From: Jiangella asiatica
GTDB lineage: Bacteria > Actinomycetota > Actinomycetes > Jiangellales > Jiangellaceae
DNA: 64,000 nt
NCBI RefSeq assembly: GCF_004349065.1
Contig: NZ_SMKZ01000024.1
Span: 1 to 64,000 of the forward strand
Reading direction: 5' to 3'
The translations under genes and the position numbers were made by a program. The notes below the pieces were generated by a model that did no database searches, had not been told where the DNA came from, and was given only the letters and a program-made list of their open reading frames with translations. Each line of letters opens with the position of its first letter. The stretch's first letter is position 1. This document shows positions 8,078 through 15,796 of the stretch, piece after piece.

Positions 8078-8393
8078 GGCCACCCTTTCACCACGACGGA
8101 ACGAACATAGCGGCTCAGCGGGGTTAACCCATGTCCTACATCTTTGAGGAGATCATATTCGTCCGCCGCGAGCCGGAACGTGAAGCGCCTGATCCTTGGC
8201 GACCGGGCACCGGCCGGAATCTCGATGGCTGATCCGCCGCGGGTCGCCTGAGGTGACCGCGCCAGAACGCACCTCGACCATCGGGACGGACAGAGTGGAC
8301 CTTCCCCACGCCTTGGGGCATCTTCGCCCTCACCGAACGCTGAGGCCGAACGCGTCGCGCGCAGCCGGGGCCGGCCCGGCCGGCCGTCTCAGG

Positions 8394-9194
8394 TCAGGAA
8401 TGAGGAGGCGACCAGACGTACGGCGTGGTGGTGGTCACCGCGTGGAAGCCCAGGCGCCGCAGGATCGGGGCGCTGTTGTCGGAGGCGTCGACCTGCAGGT
8501 ATCGGACGCCCCGGGCGACGGCGAGCTCGGCGCGTGCGGCGACCAACGATCGGTAGATGCCCCGGCCCCGCCAGGCCGCGAGGGTCGAGCCGCCCCAGAG
8601 GCCGGCGAACTCGGTGCCCTGCCTGAAGACCAGCCAGGCCGCCGCGATCACCTGACCGCCGGAGCCGCCGGCCTCGGCCACCAGGATCACGATCTCGTCC
8701 GGCGCCGCCGAGACACGGCGAATCAGGTCGTCGCCGAGCCAGCTCCAGTCCTGCCCCCACACCGCCGACTCCATGGCGGCGATTCGGCGCAGGTCGGCGT
8801 CGGCGCTCACCTGCCGCAGGGTGACACCGTCGGGGAGGCCCGGCGCCGCCGTCATCTCCCGCGCCATGCCGATGAGGACGGTCTCCTGCTCCTCGCCGGC
8901 GAAGCCCGCGGCGCGCAGGCGGTCGGTGAGGTCGGCGGGCAGGTCGTGTCCGCGGGTCTTCCACTCGACCTGCTCACCGCGCGCGCCGAAGTAGTCGCGC
9001 TGGCGGGCGATCAGCCGGTCCAGGTCGGCACCGCGTACACCGAGATCGCGAGGGCCGGTGACGAAACCGCGGTGCATCCCGACCATGCGCAACAGCGGGC
9101 CGTCCTGCTCGTAGGTGACCCCGGCCGGCGGCGTGGGAGGCGTACCGCGCAGCTGCTCGTCGTACGCCGCGAGCAACCCGTCGATGTCCGTCAT
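8394..9194 (-). CDS. GNAT-family N-acetyltransferase
   Basis: A 266-residue protein with the acetyl-CoA-binding GNAT fold in its C-terminal half. The pyrophosphate-binding loop is in AAWRGRGIYRSLV (the R/Q-x-x-G-x-G/A position), followed by a beta strand YLQVDASDN and the terminal ILRRLGFHAV typical of GNAT motif B. The N-terminal ~120 residues form a second, degenerate GNAT-like half or substrate-recognition domain. ATG 9194 is taken because residues from further upstream codons are Arg/Pro-rich and unlike protein. Divergent from the DHFR-like gene at 9331. The acetyl acceptor is unknown. Confidence 0.85.
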   Translation of the reverse strand: MTDIDGLLAAYDEQLRGTPPTPPAGVTYEQDGPLLRMVGMHRGFVTGPRDLGVRGADLDRLIARQRDYFGARGEQVEWKTRGHDLPADLTDRLRAAGFAGEEQETVLIGMAREMTAAPGLPDGVTLRQVSADADLRRIAAMESAVWGQDWSWLGDDLIRRVSAAPDEIVILVAEAGGSGGQVIAAAWLVFRQGTEFAGLWGGSTLAAWRGRGIYRSLVAARAELAVARGVRYLQVDASDNSAPILRRLGFHAVTTTTPYVWSPPHS

Positions 9195-9330
9195 GAGGGT
9201 CGACAGTACGAGGCGCGGCGACCGGTTCTCCGGCGGGTGCGAGCGACGGCGTTTGGTCCCTCGCCGGCGGTAGCGTGTCGGGTGACCGGTCGGCGCCCGC
9301 CGCACGCTCGACGAGAGGACGTTCCGCATC

Positions 9331-9876
9331 ATGGGTTCCATCGCAGTGCACGAGTTCATCTCGCTGGACGGGTTCTTCCAGGACCCGAGCTGGACGGCCG
9401 ACTACGGGTTCCTACCGGAGATGGGCGAAGCACTCGGGCCGATCACCGACGCGGCGACGGCGATCCTGCTGGGCCGCACCACGTACGAGATGTTCGCGCC
9501 GGCCTGGTCCAACCGCACCGTCGAGGACGACGAGGGCGCGCCGTTCTTCAACGACACCCCGAAGTACGTCGTCGGCTCCACCGCACCGAACGTCGACTGG
9601 CCGCCGCTCACCCGCCTCGGCTCGTACGACCCCGCGAAGATCGCCGAGCTCAAGGCCGACATCGACGGCGGCATCTTCACCTCCGGCAGCGGCACCCTCG
9701 TGCGTGCCATGCTCCGCGACGAGCTGGTCGACGACCTGCACCTGTTCGTCTACCCCATCGTCCTGGGCACCGGGAAGCGGTTCTGGGGCGAGAGCGCCGA
9801 CCCCACCCGGTTCGCGCTGAAGGGGCAGCAAGTCTTCGACAACGGCGTCGTCCACCTCCACTACGGCCCAGCCTGA
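9331..9876 (+). CDS. Dihydrofolate reductase family protein
   Basis: A 181-residue stand-alone RibD-C/DHFR-fold protein, clearly paralogous to the one at 7189. It opens with IAVHEFISLDGFFQDPS, contains the nucleotide-binding ILLGRTTYEMF, PKYVVGST, and SGTLVRAMLRDELVDDLHLF, and ends in a Gly-Lys-Arg-Phe segment (GTGKRFW). The ribosome site GAGAGG lies 12 bases before the ATG, which is longer than usual. Unlike its relatives it has no adjacent ArsR gene and is divergent from an acetyltransferase. Reaction unknown; the fold predicts NAD(P)H-dependent reduction of a heterocycle. Confidence 0.87.
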   Translation: MGSIAVHEFISLDGFFQDPSWTADYGFLPEMGEALGPITDAATAILLGRTTYEMFAPAWSNRTVEDDEGAPFFNDTPKYVVGSTAPNVDWPPLTRLGSYDPAKIAELKADIDGGIFTSGSGTLVRAMLRDELVDDLHLFVYPIVLGTGKRFWGESADPTRFALKGQQVFDNGVVHLHYGPA

Positions 9877-10226
9877 GCGGACCGCGGCAGCGCCAGCCGT
9901 GGCCGCGCAGTCATTTCGGGCTCTCCTGTGGCTTCGGTGGGTTGTTCCGAGGTTGCTTTGGTGGGGGCGTTCGGATCGGTGCGATGTCGATAGCCGGCGT
10001 CGACCGTGATGGCGCCAGACGCGGACCGACTCCGGTTTCGGGTCCTGGAGCGTGATCATGGCCATCGAGGTCGGGCAGCGCTATCTGGCTCAGGCTGTGG
10101 CGGTGGGACATCCCAGGTGAGTCGACATCGTCGTCGGGCCTGGTGTGTCGCAACCGCCGGGATGTGCCGGGCGCCTGGTATCGGCCGGCCCGCTCAGGCG
10201 CCCTGCGGATCGGGTCGGAGCGCCTC

Positions 10227-10314
10227 AAATGATCACGTTCAGCAGGATTCCCCGAGCCTCACCATGCTTGCGAGCATGGTGTGACACGAGATCTCGTGCT
10301 GAACGTGATCATTT
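10227..10314. repeat. Nested cruciform-type element with TGATCA-bearing arms
   Basis: Outer arms of 18 perfectly complementary bases (10227-10244 and 10297-10314) enclose a second perfect 9-bp hairpin CACCATGCT-tgcg-AGCATGGTG (10260-10281). Both outer arms contain the TGATCA palindrome near their base, as in the element at 4791-4840. The strand-symmetric shape would fold as a three-part RNA or a cruciform in DNA. There is no coding capacity and no T-tract. It could be a non-autonomous repeat (REP/MITE-like) or a structured RNA signal. Confidence 0.8.
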
Positions 10315-10378
10315 CGGCGTGGGCGCCCCGGGGCGACGACGGCCAGGTTGAGATTCCGAGAACTCAGCGCGTTCGGGA

Positions 10379-10405
10379 TGTCGAGAACGTGGCGCTGGCT
10401 CCGTC
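10379..10405 (+). promoter_or_regulatory. ECF42-type promoter of the VOC operon
   Basis: TGTCGA (10379-10384), 17 bases and CGTC (10402-10405). The whole block is nearly the same as the one upstream of the YCII-sigma operon at 11514-11540, including GAAC after the -35 and GGCTC before the -10. TGTCGA / CG(A/T)C is the promoter class reported for ECF42 sigma factors in Streptomyces. The start codon follows 50 bases downstream. Confidence 0.78.
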
Positions 10406-10455
10406 CCAGCCACACCAGTGGCCCCGACGGGCCGCGCGACGAAGGAGAACCCACC

Positions 10456-10896
10456 ATGACGATCCAGCGGATGGACAACGTCGCCATTGTCGTCGAAGAC
10501 CTGGATGCCGCCGTCGCCTTCTTCACCGAGCTCGGCATGGAGCTGGAAGGCAGAGCGCAGATCGAGGGCCTCACGGCGGACCGCACCGTCGGACTCGACG
10601 GCGTCCGCAGCGACATCGCGATGATGCGGACCCCAGACGGCCACGGCAGGCTGGAACTGACGAAATACCACGCCCCCGCGGCGATCGGCGCCACACCGCA
10701 CGACCCGCCGCCCAACACGCCGGGCCTGCATCGCGTCATGTTCGCCGTCGACGACATCGAGGACGTCGTTGCCCGCCTGCGCACTCACGGCGCCGAACTC
10801 GTCGGTGAGCTGGCCCAGTACGAAAACAGCTACCGGCTCTGCTACGTCCGCGGCCCCGAGGGGATCATCGTCGCGCTGGCCGAGCAGCTCAACTGA
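10456..10896 (+). CDS. VOC (glyoxalase/bleomycin-resistance fold) protein
   Basis: A 146-residue protein with two beta-alpha-beta-beta-beta modules of the vicinal-oxygen-chelate superfamily. It opens with RMDNVAIVVEDLDAAVAFF, has TPDGHGRLELTKY as the middle strand with Glu in a potential metal position, GLHRVMFAVDDIEDVVARL beginning the second module with His, and ends CYVRGPEGIIVALAEQL with a second Glu. These match the usual H/E metal-ligand pattern, so a metal-dependent lyase, dioxygenase or resistance role is possible. GAAGGAG lies 8 bases before ATG 10456. Its promoter matches that of the sigma operon, so it is likely a member of that regulon together with the flavin-oxidase-like gene behind it. 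Confidence 0.88.
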   Translation: MTIQRMDNVAIVVEDLDAAVAFFTELGMELEGRAQIEGLTADRTVGLDGVRSDIAMMRTPDGHGRLELTKYHAPAAIGATPHDPPPNTPGLHRVMFAVDDIEDVVARLRTHGAELVGELAQYENSYRLCYVRGPEGIIVALAEQLN

Positions 10897-10974
10897 CGGC
10901 CCGTCGCGGCCGACCTGCGACCACCCACAACGATCCGCTTGGACCGACCGAGAACGACAACTGGAGGAACAACC

Positions 10975-11475
10975 GTGCAACCGAACGAGATCACCGAGGT
11001 TCTGAACCGACCGGTCAGTCAGGAACTGTTGGCCCGCGACGTGACCCGCTTGGCCTACGTCGCCGAGGACGGCACACCGCGGAACGTCCCGATCGGGTTC
11101 ACCTGGAACGGCTCGGAGATCGTCATGTGCACGTCGAAGAATGCTCCGAAGCTTCCGGCCTTGGTCGAGAACCCGATGGTCGCCCTGACGATCGACACCG
11201 AGGTGCACCCGCCCAAGATCTTGCTCATCCGGGGCCGGGCCGAGCTGGACTTCGTCGATGGCATCCCGGCCGAGTATCTCCAGGCGACGAGCACCTACGA
11301 GATGACGCCCGAGCAACGGGTCGAGTGGGAGGCGGAGGTGCGCTCGCTCTACCGCGACGGCATGGTCCGGATCGTGGTGACCCCGACGTGGGCGAAGCTG
11401 ATCGACTTCGAGACGACTCTGCCGAGCGCGGTCGAGGAGCTGGTCCGGCGGCGGGAAGAGCGTCAGCGCGCCTGA
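10975..11475 (+). CDS. Pyridoxamine 5'-phosphate oxidase-fold (split-barrel flavoprotein) family
   Basis: A 166-residue split beta-barrel protein of the PNPOx-like/F420-or FMN-binding superfamily. Recognisable stretches are LARDVTRLAYVAEDGTPRNV (entry strand), PIGFTWNGSEIVMCTSKNAPK, ENPMVALTIDTEVHP and KILLIRGRAEL, the last two being the strands that carry the cofactor pocket. GTG 10975 has GGAGGA 6 bases upstream, which outranks other starts. Downstream of the VOC gene by 78 bases with no promoter evident between, so probably co-transcribed under the ECF-type promoter. Many such actinobacterial proteins use F420; which cofactor applies here cannot be told. Confidence 0.85.
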   Translation: MQPNEITEVLNRPVSQELLARDVTRLAYVAEDGTPRNVPIGFTWNGSEIVMCTSKNAPKLPALVENPMVALTIDTEVHPPKILLIRGRAELDFVDGIPAEYLQATSTYEMTPEQRVEWEAEVRSLYRDGMVRIVVTPTWAKLIDFETTLPSAVEELVRRREERQRA

Positions 11476-11513
11476 GCACCGGGCGGTCGTCCGTCAGAAT
11501 TGTCGCGGGAGGA

Positions 11514-11540
11514 TGTCGAGAACCCGCCCGCGGCTCCGTC
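11514..11540 (+). promoter_or_regulatory. ECF42-type promoter of the YCII-sigma operon
   Basis: TGTCGA (11514-11519), 17 bases and CGTC (11537-11540), matching the site at 10379 base for base in both boxes and in spacing. It lies about 50 bases before the YCII gene and is followed by the sigma factor itself, so it predicts positive autoregulation. Confidence 0.8.
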
Positions 11541-11588
11541 CCCGCGGTGAACACGGCCACAATGGCCGTACGCCACAAGGAGAACATG

Positions 11589-11999
11589 ATGGCCAAGTAC
11601 CTGCTGCTCAAGCACTACCGGGGTGGCCCGGCCCCCGCCGTGGACTTCGCGCCGATGGACCAGTGGACGCCGGACGAGGTCGACGCGCACGTGCGGTTCA
11701 TGCGCGACTTCGCGGCCCGGCTGGAGGAGGCGGGCGAGTTCGTCGACACCCAGGCGCTGGCGCCCGACGGCGCGTTCGTGCGGTACGACGGCGAGGGGCG
11801 GCCGCCGGTGACCGACGGGCCGTTCGTCGAGACCAAGGACCTGATCGCCGGGTGGTACATCGTCGACGTGGAGTCGTGGGATCGCGCGGTACAGCTGGCA
11901 GGGGAGCTGTCGGCGGCGCCCGGGCCTGGCGGCAAGCCGGTCTGCGAATGGCTGGAGGTTCGGCCGTTGTGGGGCGACTCGCCCGCGGTCACCGAGTGA
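11589..11999 (+). CDS. YCII/DGPF-domain protein
   Basis: A 136-residue protein of the YCII-related family. It carries the signature TDGPFVETKDLIAGW that gave the DGPF family its name, and begins AKYLLLKHYRGG as these proteins do. DGPF proteins are the standard genomic partners of ECF41/ECF42-type sigma factors and are thought to be either enzymes or modulators; their activity is not known. ATG 11589 is preferred over the adjacent ATG 11586 because AAGGAGA lies closer to the ideal spacing. It overlaps the sigma factor gene by GTGA, so the two proteins are made in coupled fashion. Confidence 0.9.
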   Translation: MAKYLLLKHYRGGPAPAVDFAPMDQWTPDEVDAHVRFMRDFAARLEEAGEFVDTQALAPDGAFVRYDGEGRPPVTDGPFVETKDLIAGWYIVDVESWDRAVQLAGELSAAPGPGGKPVCEWLEVRPLWGDSPAVTE

Positions 12000-13141
12000 A
12001 CGAGCCGCTGCTGCGGGAGCTGGTGCCCGCGGTGATCGGAGTCCTCGTCCGTCGCGGAGCCGACTTCGCGGCGGCCGAGGACGCCGTGCAGGACGCCCTG
12101 GTCGAGGCCGTTCGCGTGTGGCCGGATGCTCCGCCGCAAGATCCCAAGGGCTGGTTGGTCACCGTGGCTTGGCGCAAGTTCCTCGACGCCTCCCGCGCCG
12201 ATACCTCTCGACGGCACCGCGAGGCACGCGTCGAGAGCGAGCCCATGCCCGGCCCGGGCGAGGCGGTCGACGACACGCTCCAGCTGTACTTCCTGTGCGC
12301 GCACCCGTCCCTGACACCGGCGTCGGCCGTCGCGCTCACGCTGCGCGCGGCCGGCGGCCTGACCACGCGTCAGATCGCACAGGCCTACCTCGTGCCGGAG
12401 ACGACCATGGCCCAGCGGATCAGCCGAGCAAAGCGGACGGTCTCGGGCGTCCGGTTCAACCAGCCCGGTGACGTCGCCACGGTGGTGCGCGTGCTCTACC
12501 TGGTCTTCAACGAGGGCTACTCCGGCGACGTCGACCTCGCCGCCGAGGCGATCCGGCTCACCCGTCAACTGGCGGCCATGACCAGCCACGAGGAGGTGGC
12601 GGGCCTGCTCGCGCTCATGCTGCTGCACCACGCTCGGCGCCCGGCACGGACCCGCCCCGACGGCAGCCTCGTGCCCCTCACCGAGCAGGACCGCAGCCTG
12701 TGGGACACCCGCCTGATCGCCGAGGGCGTCGACGTGCTCCAGACAGCCCTCGCCCGCGACCGCCTGGGCGAATTCCAGGCCCAGGCCGCCATCGCCGCGC
12801 TGCACGCCGACGCCCGGACGGCCGAGGAGACCGACTGGGTGCAGATCGTCGAGTGGTACGACGAACTGGTGCGGCTCACCGCCAGCCCGGTGGCCCGCCT
12901 CAACCGGGCAGTCGCGGTCGGCGAGGCCGACGGCCCGCGGGCCGGCCTGGCCGCCCTGGCAGAGCTCGACCCCGCACTGCCCCGCCACACCGCCGCCGCG
13001 GCGTACCTGCACGAGCGTGACGGTGACCCGGTGACCGCGGCACGGCTCTACGCCGAAGCCGCCCGATCAGCTCCCAGCCTCCCCGAACGCGACCATTTCA
13101 CGCGACACGCCGCACGGCTCAACGCGCAACTGCGCGGTTGA
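11996..13141 (+). CDS. RNA polymerase ECF sigma factor, ECF42 type with long C-terminal extension
   Basis: A 381-residue sigma factor. Region 2 is at about 1-75 (AAAEDAVQDALVEAVRVWP-like, WLVTVAWRKFLDASR) and region 4 at about 110-165 (LTTRQIAQAYLVPETTM, QRISRAKR helix-turn-helix). The remaining ~210 residues form the helical, TPR-like C-terminal extension typical of ECF42, in place of an anti-sigma factor; none is encoded nearby. GTG 11996 overlaps the stop of the YCII gene. The promoter at 11514 and the one at 10379 match the ECF42 consensus known from Streptomyces, so this factor probably drives its own operon and the VOC operon. The signal is unknown. Confidence 0.92.
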   Translation: MNEPLLRELVPAVIGVLVRRGADFAAAEDAVQDALVEAVRVWPDAPPQDPKGWLVTVAWRKFLDASRADTSRRHREARVESEPMPGPGEAVDDTLQLYFLCAHPSLTPASAVALTLRAAGGLTTRQIAQAYLVPETTMAQRISRAKRTVSGVRFNQPGDVATVVRVLYLVFNEGYSGDVDLAAEAIRLTRQLAAMTSHEEVAGLLALMLLHHARRPARTRPDGSLVPLTEQDRSLWDTRLIAEGVDVLQTALARDRLGEFQAQAAIAALHADARTAEETDWVQIVEWYDELVRLTASPVARLNRAVAVGEADGPRAGLAALAELDPALPRHTAAAAYLHERDGDPVTAARLYAEAARSAPSLPERDHFTRHAARLNAQLRG

Positions 13142-13347
13142 GCGGCGGGCGCAGTCACTCACCGCCCCGATTGGGACGGTCCGCCCACCCAGTTGGCCGG
13201 CCGGACCGCGTCACTACCACTCTTGCCCGTCGTCCCGGAAATGACGCACCTGTGACGCTTGGCCGACCTGAACGCATGTGGTCGGTGTAGGTCGGTGGCT
13301 GCTGGGACGATGCGTCTCGAGCAAGACCGAGTCCGTGCAGACCGTGC

Positions 13348-14193
13348 TCAGGTTCTCGCCCCAGAACCGATGATGAATTCGAGCTCGGCCTCGAGTCCGT
13401 CACCTGATTCGAACTGCGTCAGGCGGTCGCGGACCTCCGCCCATGCCTTCGCCCGGTCGGCCTCAGCGAGGTCTGCCAGCACCGCTCGATAGGCCCCGGC
13501 GGCCTCCTGCAACATGTGCGTGGCGCTATCGGCGCTCGCCAGCCGCAACGTGGCACCGACGACATGGGTGCGTACGTCCACCAGGCCGCCGTCGATCAAG
13601 AGCCGCTCAAGGACACCCGCGTCCCCCAGTGCGAAGATTCCGGGCTGTCCCGGGCCCGGCGGCGCCGCCCCGGCGTGCCGGAGCAGGATCGCCATCGGGT
13701 CGGCCATGAACGAATTGTGGAGGGGTGTGGTGAAGACCAGCGATGCGAATCTGCCGCCCGGCTTGAGCGCGGCCCGGACCGTCTCCAGCGCTCGGCCGGG
13801 CGCGGCAAAGAGCATGAGCCCCAGCCGGGAGATGGCCGCGTCGAAATGCGCTGTCGGCAGGTCGAGGTCCTCGGCCGGACCTTCCAGCGTCGTGATGTTG
13901 TGCAGGCCTGCCTCGGCCGCGTTGTGTAGCACATGCTCGAGCATGGTCGGCGAGATATCGCTGGCGACCACGCCGCCGGCGGGCCCGACTCGCTCAGCTA
14001 CCCGGAGGGTCTGGCTGCCTGCTCCGCATGCGAGATCGAGGACCTGCATTCCCGGCCGCACTCCGGCCTCGTCGATCATGGTGTCGGTGGCGTCCGCGGC
14101 CGCGCGCGCCCACACCGGCTCCCATTTCGCCCAGCCAGGCGCGGCTGCCTCCCAGGTGCTGCGCAATCGCGATGTCGTCGTCTCTTCGACCAT
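13348..14193 (-). CDS. Class I SAM-dependent methyltransferase
   Basis: A 281-residue methyltransferase of the UbiE/Methyltransf_11 type. SAM motif I is QVLDLACGAGSQTLRVAERV (about 52-71), the acidic residue ending strand 2 is in VVASDISPTML, motif II is LPTAHFDAAISRLGLM and motif III is LKPGGRF. ATG 14193 is preceded by GGGGAGG at 6-bp spacing; the open frame continues upstream to 14823 but the upstream part contains only a recombinase relic. Substrate unknown; small aromatic, quinone or lipid acceptors are common in this group. It converges with the sigma factor gene across 206 bases that hold only a weak hairpin (13177-13208). Confidence 0.88.
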   Translation of the reverse strand: MVEETTTSRLRSTWEAAAPGWAKWEPVWARAAADATDTMIDEAGVRPGMQVLDLACGAGSQTLRVAERVGPAGGVVASDISPTMLEHVLHNAAEAGLHNITTLEGPAEDLDLPTAHFDAAISRLGLMLFAAPGRALETVRAALKPGGRFASLVFTTPLHNSFMADPMAILLRHAGAAPPGPGQPGIFALGDAGVLERLLIDGGLVDVRTHVVGATLRLASADSATHMLQEAAGAYRAVLADLAEADRAKAWAEVRDRLTQFESGDGLEAELEFIIGSGART

Positions 14194-14358
14194 CCCGACC
14201 TCCCCAGGGAAAGCGGGCCGGCACACTACCGGGGCATCACTGAGGGACCCGCCCAGCCGGCGCCGCACGATCTGCCACGACCAGCGTATCGGTCCTTCAG
14301 CCCGCCGCACGGGCCAGGCCTGCCACCGCTCACCGTGAGCGCGTCTACAGCCGAATCG

Positions 14359-14550
14359 TCGTACCAATGTCAGCCGTGCTTCGGTACGTTCCCCGCGACA
14401 GGCCTCGAGGACTCGCAGGACCGGGACGGTCAGCGGCATAGTGGCCGGCTTGCCGCCCTTGTCGCCCTTGCCGACCAGGTGCAGCACCCGGTGCCCGCGC
14501 AGCGTCGCGCGGTGACCCCAGTCGCCGAGGTATCGGATGTTGTCCGACAT
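14359..14550 (-). pseudogene. Tyrosine recombinase (integrase) fragment
   Basis: Translation over about 64 residues gives a segment like the core of actinobacterial XerC/D-type integrases: TLRGHRVLHLVGKG, then KPATMPLTVPVLRVLEACRG and ERTEA. This is the beta-hairpin region carrying the conserved Lys of the catalytic domain (VGKGDKGGKPAT). Neither the N-terminal SAM-like arm domain nor the R-H-R-Y catalytic boxes are found around it, so only an internal slice remains. It lies in the same open frame as the methyltransferase but has no connection to it. A second integrase relic lies at 44534. Confidence 0.65.
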
Positions 14551-14771
14551 GGCATGCTCCCGGGCGCAACGCAGCTGCTGCCCGGAACGACGGGCCTCGA
14601 GTCGCCGGCGAACGCCGACAACCGATGAGTCCGGGCCGCCATCGGAGTCAACCTTGGAGACGTCACGCACGAGGAGCGGATTCCTATGGACAGGACCAAC
14701 CAGGGTGATTGCGGGCTCTCGACGGCGCGCGGACGGGCGGCGGCCCCGCCCATGATCAAGGGGTTCCGAGC

Positions 14772-15131
14772 ATGGCGGTGATCGAAGACGTTCGGTCGCT
14801 GGGTGAGGGGTTGGAGCGCTCATACCAGGTGTACGTACGAGGCGCGTTGAGGTTCCGCGTCGGGCAGATCGTCTACGTGGCGTTCTCCCTCGACGAGACA
14901 GTGATGGGCTTCGCGTTCCCCAAAGAGGAGCGGGCGGCCCTCGTCGCGAGCGAGCCGCACAAGTTCCAGATGCCGTCGGCGTCGGAGATGCGCTTCAACT
15001 GGGTCCACGCCGACCTGGCGGCACTGGACCCGACCGAGGCCCGCGAGCTCGTCGTCGACGCTTGGCGCATGGTGGTCCCCAAGAAGCTCTCCCGCGCCTA
15101 CGATCTCACCCATCCGAACGGTCCGGGCTGA
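14772..15131 (+). CDS. MmcQ/YjbR-family protein
   Basis: A 119-residue protein of the MmcQ/YjbR-like family (CyaY-like fold). The core pattern RFRVGQIVYVAFSLDETVMG, FAFPKEERAALVASEP, and NWVHADLAALDPTEARELV followed by WRMVVPKKL is characteristic. The family is often annotated DNA-binding on structural grounds; a molecular role is not established. ATG 14772 is chosen with AAGGGG 7 bases before it; an in-frame TTG at 14709 is unlikely. It stands alone between the integrase relic and a broken P-loop gene. Confidence 0.85.
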   Translation: MAVIEDVRSLGEGLERSYQVYVRGALRFRVGQIVYVAFSLDETVMGFAFPKEERAALVASEPHKFQMPSASEMRFNWVHADLAALDPTEARELVVDAWRMVVPKKLSRAYDLTHPNGPG

Positions 15132-15206
15132 AGCCCGGACTCCGTGGCGACTCCGCTCCCAGGCAGATTCCCAGAAAGCATGAACGCCGTCCTGCCGCCC
15201 GGGCGT

Positions 15207-15406
15207 TCAAGTCTGGAGGGACGCGACCACTGGTTCGAGTCTGGCCAGGGGAGCATCTGGCGTACCCGCCACTTCGATGACCTCGGCTCCTCCCGTCAGG
15301 TCCTTGTCGTCGGCCAGCTCGAGAAGCGCCGCGGTTGCGCTGTCGCGAACGCATCAATCAGGGAGGTCTTCCCGCTCGCGTGCGTTCCGGACACCACAAT
15401 GACCAT
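15207..15406 (-). pseudogene. Broken P-loop ATPase/kinase gene
   Basis: A start ATG 15406 opens VIVVSGTHASGKTSLIDAF, a clear Walker A nucleotide-binding start as in small AAA/kinase-like proteins. After about 36 residues this frame stops at 15296, while another frame carries on with a protein-like string (LELADDKDLTGGAEVIEVAG, then PLARLEPVVASLQT) to a stop at 15207. This is best explained by one frameshift plus loss of most of the gene, since Walker B and the sensor regions are absent. Confidence 0.5.
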
Positions 15407-15796
15407 GGTCGGATCGTAGGAACGCGCGGTGGCCGACAAGCTCGCGGTCCATCCGGATCGTCCCCGTCCTGATCGCGACGGAGGGCCGCTGCGCGGCCTG
15501 CACCTCCGCGGCCTCCTCGTCGATGAAAACCCGGAGACCTCGCGTCGTTGTCCTGCCACGACTCACTTCGCTGAGCGAGATCGAACACGTTCCGGCGTCG
15601 TGGCCACTACCGGACCCGCGACCGAGCCACCGTGGAGTGCGGTGACGGTTGTGGAGTCGCACGAACACCCCGGCCCGCTCTCTTACCCCGCGTGAATGCG
15701 GTGACGCTGCGTCCACGACAGCCTGGAAGGACCGGCCCGGTCGCCGGCGAGCTGTTGGCGACCTCGCCGGACCCGCGTCGACTGCGAGGAGACGGA

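Larger units (their letters stand above)
9877..10455. other. Gene-poor spacer
   Basis: 579 bases without a convincing gene. It holds the hairpin at 10227-10314 and the ECF-type promoter at 10379-10405. A short plus-strand frame starting ATG 10058 (MAIEVGQRYLAQAVAVGHPR, then stop) reads like protein but has no continuation in any frame, so it may be a relic. Confidence 0.6.

Noticed and set aside
13177-13208. 7-bp stem with 18-base loop between the sigma factor and methyltransferase genes
   Set aside because: Too short a stem and too long a loop to call a terminator.
14194-14823. N-terminal extension of the methyltransferase frame
   Set aside because: It is open but holds only an integrase slice; a strong ribosome site supports the internal ATG 14193.
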